From: Nitrospira sp.
GTDB taxonomy: Bacteria > Nitrospirota > Nitrospiria > Nitrospirales > Nitrospiraceae
Direction: 5' to 3'
DNA length: 64,000 bases
Assembly (NCBI GenBank): GCA_018242665.1
Contig: JAFEBL010000006.1
Location: forward strand, 62,001 to 126,000
Under the pieces are notes generated by a model. It did not search any database. It saw only the letters and a list, made by a program, of their open reading frames with translations, and was not told the DNA's origin. Numbering within the stretch: the stretch's first letter is position 1; every line of letters starts with the position of its first letter. The translations under genes and the position numbers were made by a program. This document shows positions 60,989 through 64,000 of the stretch, in pieces.

Positions 60989-62422
60989 CTATTTCGGCAT
61001 GTCCGATGTCATTCGTGAGAGCTGACCTGGTGACTGCCCCTCCGGTGTCCAGCCTCCACCAAGGGCTTTATACAGCTGAACAATGGATACCAGATGCAAC
61101 CGATGAGTTCCCATGAGGGCTAACTCGGCCTCAAACAAATTGCGCTGGGCAATCAACACATCCAGATAATTGGCCAATCCACCTTTATAGCGCAGGTTGG
61201 CCAGGCTCAGCGCTGATCGTAACGCGTCAACCTGTTGCAGTTGCGCCGTGCGCTGCTCACGCACAGTCCGCACCGCGACGAGAGAATCCTCGACCTCTTT
61301 AAATGCCACCAATACGGATTGCTCGTATTGCGCGACCACCTGTCTCGCTTGTGCCTCGGCCGCTCTCTGTTGAAATCCCAAGATCTGGGCATTCAATAAC
61401 GGACCGGCTAAACCTGGCCCGGCAACCCCAAACGCCGTCTCGTTTGCCACCAACCGGGACAGGTGTGGACTTGCCACACCAAGAATTCCGGTAATACTCA
61501 ATTTGGGAAACCGATCGGCTTTGGCCATTCCGATTCGGGCCGTTGCGGCAGCCAAGTCTTGCTCGGCTTGCAAAATATCCGGACGCCGTTGCAGCAACTC
61601 GGAAGGAAGCCCGGGCGGCACGTCCGGTGGCATGACCTGCTCGGTCAGAGAATGGCCCCGCGCGATCCGTCCGGGATTGCGTCCCAGCAATACGCTGAGC
61701 TGATTTTCCTTCTGCACTTTTTGCCGCTCGAATTCCGCCGCCTTCGCCGCAGCATTCGCTCGTTCGGCTTCGAATTGATCGGCATCGAGTTTGGAAATCA
61801 TGCCTTGCCGCAAACGGGCCTGGGCAATTCTGACCGATTCCTCCCAGGACTTCAGCGTACGCCGGGCGATATCGAGTTGCATGTCGAACTGCAACAAATC
61901 GAAATAAGCCTCCGCCACACCGCTCACCAGCTGCAGGACGATGGCTCGTCGATTTTCCTCGCGTGCAAGTAAGTCTCCGCGGGCTGCTTCATTGGATCGG
62001 CGGATACGCCCCCAGATGTCAATCTCCCATGAGAGATTCCCTTGGAGGTAGTAGTTGAACGGGCTCGGAAATCCCGGAACGAGAAAATTGCTCTTGCGGC
62101 CGAACGCCGGAGCATTGGCCGTCACGTTCATCTGTGGAGCAAAATCAGTTCTCGCAATAAACATACGGGCCTGAAACTCCTCCACCGCCGCCGCAGCGCG
62201 CTTCAGGTCTTTATTATCTTCGAGCGCCGTTCGGATGAGTTTCTGCAGCTCCTGATCTCTCAACAATTCCCACCAGGGGGTATTAGCAATGGATGTCGCA
62301 TCGCCACCTGGCTCCGCCATGCGGAAGGCATCCGGCGTGGTGGCATCGGGTTTGGTGAAATCCGGACCGACGGCACACCCGGCCAACAACCCTGCACACA
62401 ACCCCAACACTAGTCTACGCAT
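60989..62422 (-). CDS. RND efflux outer-membrane lipoprotein (OprM/NodT family)
   Basis: This 477-residue TolC-type protein begins at the ATG at 62422 with lipobox LLAGC. It contains the two OEP repeats with long helices (LQKLIRTALEDNKDLKRAAAAVEEFQARM; LEAERANAAAKAAEFERQKVQKEN-like) and the typical motif RRPDILQAEQDLAAATARIGMAKADRFPKLSITG. It forms the outer-membrane duct of a tripartite pump. Its start overlaps the RND transporter stop by 8 bases, so they are co-translated. Confidence 0.93.
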   Translation of the reverse strand: MRRLVLGLCAGLLAGCAVGPDFTKPDATTPDAFRMAEPGGDATSIANTPWWELLRDQELQKLIRTALEDNKDLKRAAAAVEEFQARMFIARTDFAPQMNVTANAPAFGRKSNFLVPGFPSPFNYYLQGNLSWEIDIWGRIRRSNEAARGDLLAREENRRAIVLQLVSGVAEAYFDLLQFDMQLDIARRTLKSWEESVRIAQARLRQGMISKLDADQFEAERANAAAKAAEFERQKVQKENQLSVLLGRNPGRIARGHSLTEQVMPPDVPPGLPSELLQRRPDILQAEQDLAAATARIGMAKADRFPKLSITGILGVASPHLSRLVANETAFGVAGPGLAGPLLNAQILGFQQRAAEAQARQVVAQYEQSVLVAFKEVEDSLVAVRTVREQRTAQLQQVDALRSALSLANLRYKGGLANYLDVLIAQRNLFEAELALMGTHRLHLVSIVQLYKALGGGWTPEGQSPGQLSRMTSDMPK

Positions 62423-64000
62423 GATGATATTCGCGCTCCTTTTCGGACTCATCAGGGATGTTCGGTGCCGGCGGAGCGCCAGGATTTTTCCCGCGCCTGC
62501 TCAGCGAGCGGATCAAGACAAAGAACAACGGCACAAAGAAAATGGCCAAAAATGTCGCCGCCAGCATCCCACCGAACACGCCGGTGCCGATTGAGTTACG
62601 ACTGGCGGCACCGGCGCCGGTGGCAACCACCAGAGGCACCACACCCAGAATAAACGCCATCGATGTCATCACGATCGGGCGGAAGCGAAGTTTGGCCGCC
62701 TCGATCGTCGCGTCCAACAAGGGAAGACCTTCCTCATACCGCTTGTTTGCAAACTCCACGATCAGAATCGCATTCTTGGCCGACAGCCCAATCAACGTCA
62801 CCAACCCGATCTGAAAATAAATATCATTGGTCATGCCCTTCAGCCACACAGCACTCAGTGCGCCGAATAGCCCCAACGGCACAGCCAGGATGACCGCAAA
62901 TGGCACCACCCAGCTTTCGTACTGCGCAGCGAGCACCAGAAACACCATGAGCAAGCCAAACGCGAACGCATACATCGACTGACTACCCACCATACGCTCT
63001 TGATAGGAAATGCCGCTCCAATCGATTCCATACCCCTGCGGAATCAGTACCTCTTTCGCAACCTGCTCGAGGGCATCCAGCACTTGACCAGAGCTGTACC
63101 CAGGAGCTGCCGAGCCCAACACCAGTGCGGTATTGTAGCCGTTGAAATGGGTCACGGGGTCTGGACCGCTGGAGAAATCCGTGTCCACCACCGTGTCCAA
63201 AGGAATCATCGTGGCACCTTGCGGGCCTATCGCCCGCACATAGATTTTGGACACATCCTTCGGCGTGGAACGATATTGCGCATCAGCCTCTGTCTGAACA
63301 CGATAGACTCGGCCGTACTTAATAAAGTCATTGATGTAAAAGTTTCCAAAATAGGCCTGCATCGTATCGAAAATTTCGGAAATCGGCACGCCCAATGCTT
63401 TTGCCCGCTCACGGTTCACCTTGGCAATAATGCGTGGCGCGCTCACTCGGAAACTCGTGCCGATGGCGCCGATGGCTGGATTCTGTCGCGCCTTGCCGAT
63501 AAATTCCTGGGCCGCGGCGGAGAATTTATTGAAATCGCCGCTGCTTGGATCTTGGAGCTGCAAGGTAAACCCACCCGTGGCACCGAGCCCGCGAATCGAC
63601 GGGGCATTAAAGGCTAAAATGAGTGCCTCGGGGATTTTTGCAAATTCACCAAATGCCGCCCCGATCACCGCTTTCACATGTTGTTGCGGCGCTTTGCGCT
63701 CATCCCAGTGTTTGAGCGGCACGAACATCGTAGCCGTATTCGACCCCCGTGTACTGAACACGAAGTTCTGGCCGGAGAGGGTATCGGTCGAATGGATCAC
63801 CGGGCTGGCCAGGAAGTAACTCTCGATCTTGTTCAGCACCGCATCAGTCCGTTGCTTGGAGGCGCCATCCGGCAACTGCACGATCGTGATGAAATAGCCC
63901 TGGTCTTCTTCTGGCAAGAAACTGCTCGGGATGACCTTGAATAACATGAACACGCCGACGAGCAGGCCTCCGAAGAGCGCCACCGACAGCACACGTCGGG
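62415..64000 (-). CDS. RND (HAE1/AcrB-type) multidrug efflux transporter, C-terminal half
   Basis: The frame runs off the right edge; about 528 residues of a usual 1040 are present. They begin at the second half (FLPEEDQGYFITIVQLPDGASKQRTDAVL). Included are the porter region (GLGATGGFTLQLQD), the C-terminal transmembrane set with GLLMVFLVLAAQYESWVVPFAVILAVPLGLFGA, IGLVTLIGLSAKNAILIVEFA, and the final ATFLAIFFVPLFFVLIRSL. These match AcrB/MexB. It pumps hydrophobic compounds with proton motive force. The adaptor gene (MFP) would be further upstream, outside the window. Confidence 0.95.
   Translation of the reverse strand, partial: RRVLSVALFGGLLVGVFMLFKVIPSSFLPEEDQGYFITIVQLPDGASKQRTDAVLNKIESYFLASPVIHSTDTLSGQNFVFSTRGSNTATMFVPLKHWDERKAPQQHVKAVIGAAFGEFAKIPEALILAFNAPSIRGLGATGGFTLQLQDPSSGDFNKFSAAAQEFIGKARQNPAIGAIGTSFRVSAPRIIAKVNRERAKALGVPISEIFDTMQAYFGNFYINDFIKYGRVYRVQTEADAQYRSTPKDVSKIYVRAIGPQGATMIPLDTVVDTDFSSGPDPVTHFNGYNTALVLGSAAPGYSSGQVLDALEQVAKEVLIPQGYGIDWSGISYQERMVGSQSMYAFAFGLLMVFLVLAAQYESWVVPFAVILAVPLGLFGALSAVWLKGMTNDIYFQIGLVTLIGLSAKNAILIVEFANKRYEEGLPLLDATIEAAKLRFRPIVMTSMAFILGVVPLVVATGAGAASRNSIGTGVFGGMLAATFLAIFFVPLFFVLIRSLSRRGKNPGAPPAPNIPDESEKEREYHHA

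Overview
The window looks like a chromosome segment of a Gram-negative bacterium, most likely Nitrospira or a close relative. This is an inference from gene style and moderately high GC; there is no rRNA or other phylogenetic marker here. Support comes from two short type IV pilins with PilT/PilU motors, outer-membrane lipoproteins, an RND/OprM efflux pair, a stand-alone HisZ, a class V aminotransferase next to SerA, and a type I secretion locus with a very large RTX protein.

Layout. 1-2.3 kb: the N-terminal part of an O-antigen ligase-like membrane protein and two major-pilin-type genes, each with a sigma-54-like -24/-12 element upstream. 2.6-9.8 kb: a leftward cluster of a TPR lipoprotein, dnaB, hisZ, serA and an aminotransferase, tightly spaced from the aminotransferase to dnaB. 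10-16.1 kb: a MltD-like lytic transglycosylase with LysM, a YfgM-like TPR membrane protein, bioF, pilT and pilU. 16.1-18.4 kb: a cytochrome c, a SUMF1/FGE-domain protein and a lipoprotein. 18.6-30.9 kb: a leftward type I secretion operon, ending in a good intrinsic terminator, which exports a 2437-residue RTX protein with a lipase-like N-terminus. 31.2-38.4 kb: a lipocalin, an MBOAT acyltransferase with an SGNH-like partner, and a multi-PAS histidine kinase overlapping its response regulator.

38.68-53.90 kb is a 15.2-kb integrated element. A tyrosine integrase lies beside an intact tRNA-Glu(UUC). The last 17 bases of the tRNA, including CCA, recur exactly at 38676-38692, which gives clear attL/attR sites. 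Inside are a serine recombinase with an inverted-repeat promoter region, a Zn-finger-like protein, a 697-residue SF2-helicase-like protein, and a rightward run of small, well-spaced genes with strong Shine-Dalgarno sequences. That run includes a T7 gp14-like internal virion protein and a cadherin-like beta domain. No terminase, portal, major capsid or tail gene is recognisable. It is best described as a phage-related satellite or integrative element of unfamiliar type, with unknown AT-richer cargo genes at both ends. It is the most promising novel system in the window.

54-64 kb: glgB, two small lipoproteins, a DUF2235 (Tle1-like) hydrolase, a PilZ-like protein, a zinc-ribbon protein, a string of very small membrane-associated ORFs, and an RND efflux pump (inner-membrane protein running off the window) with its OprM-type outer-membrane factor.
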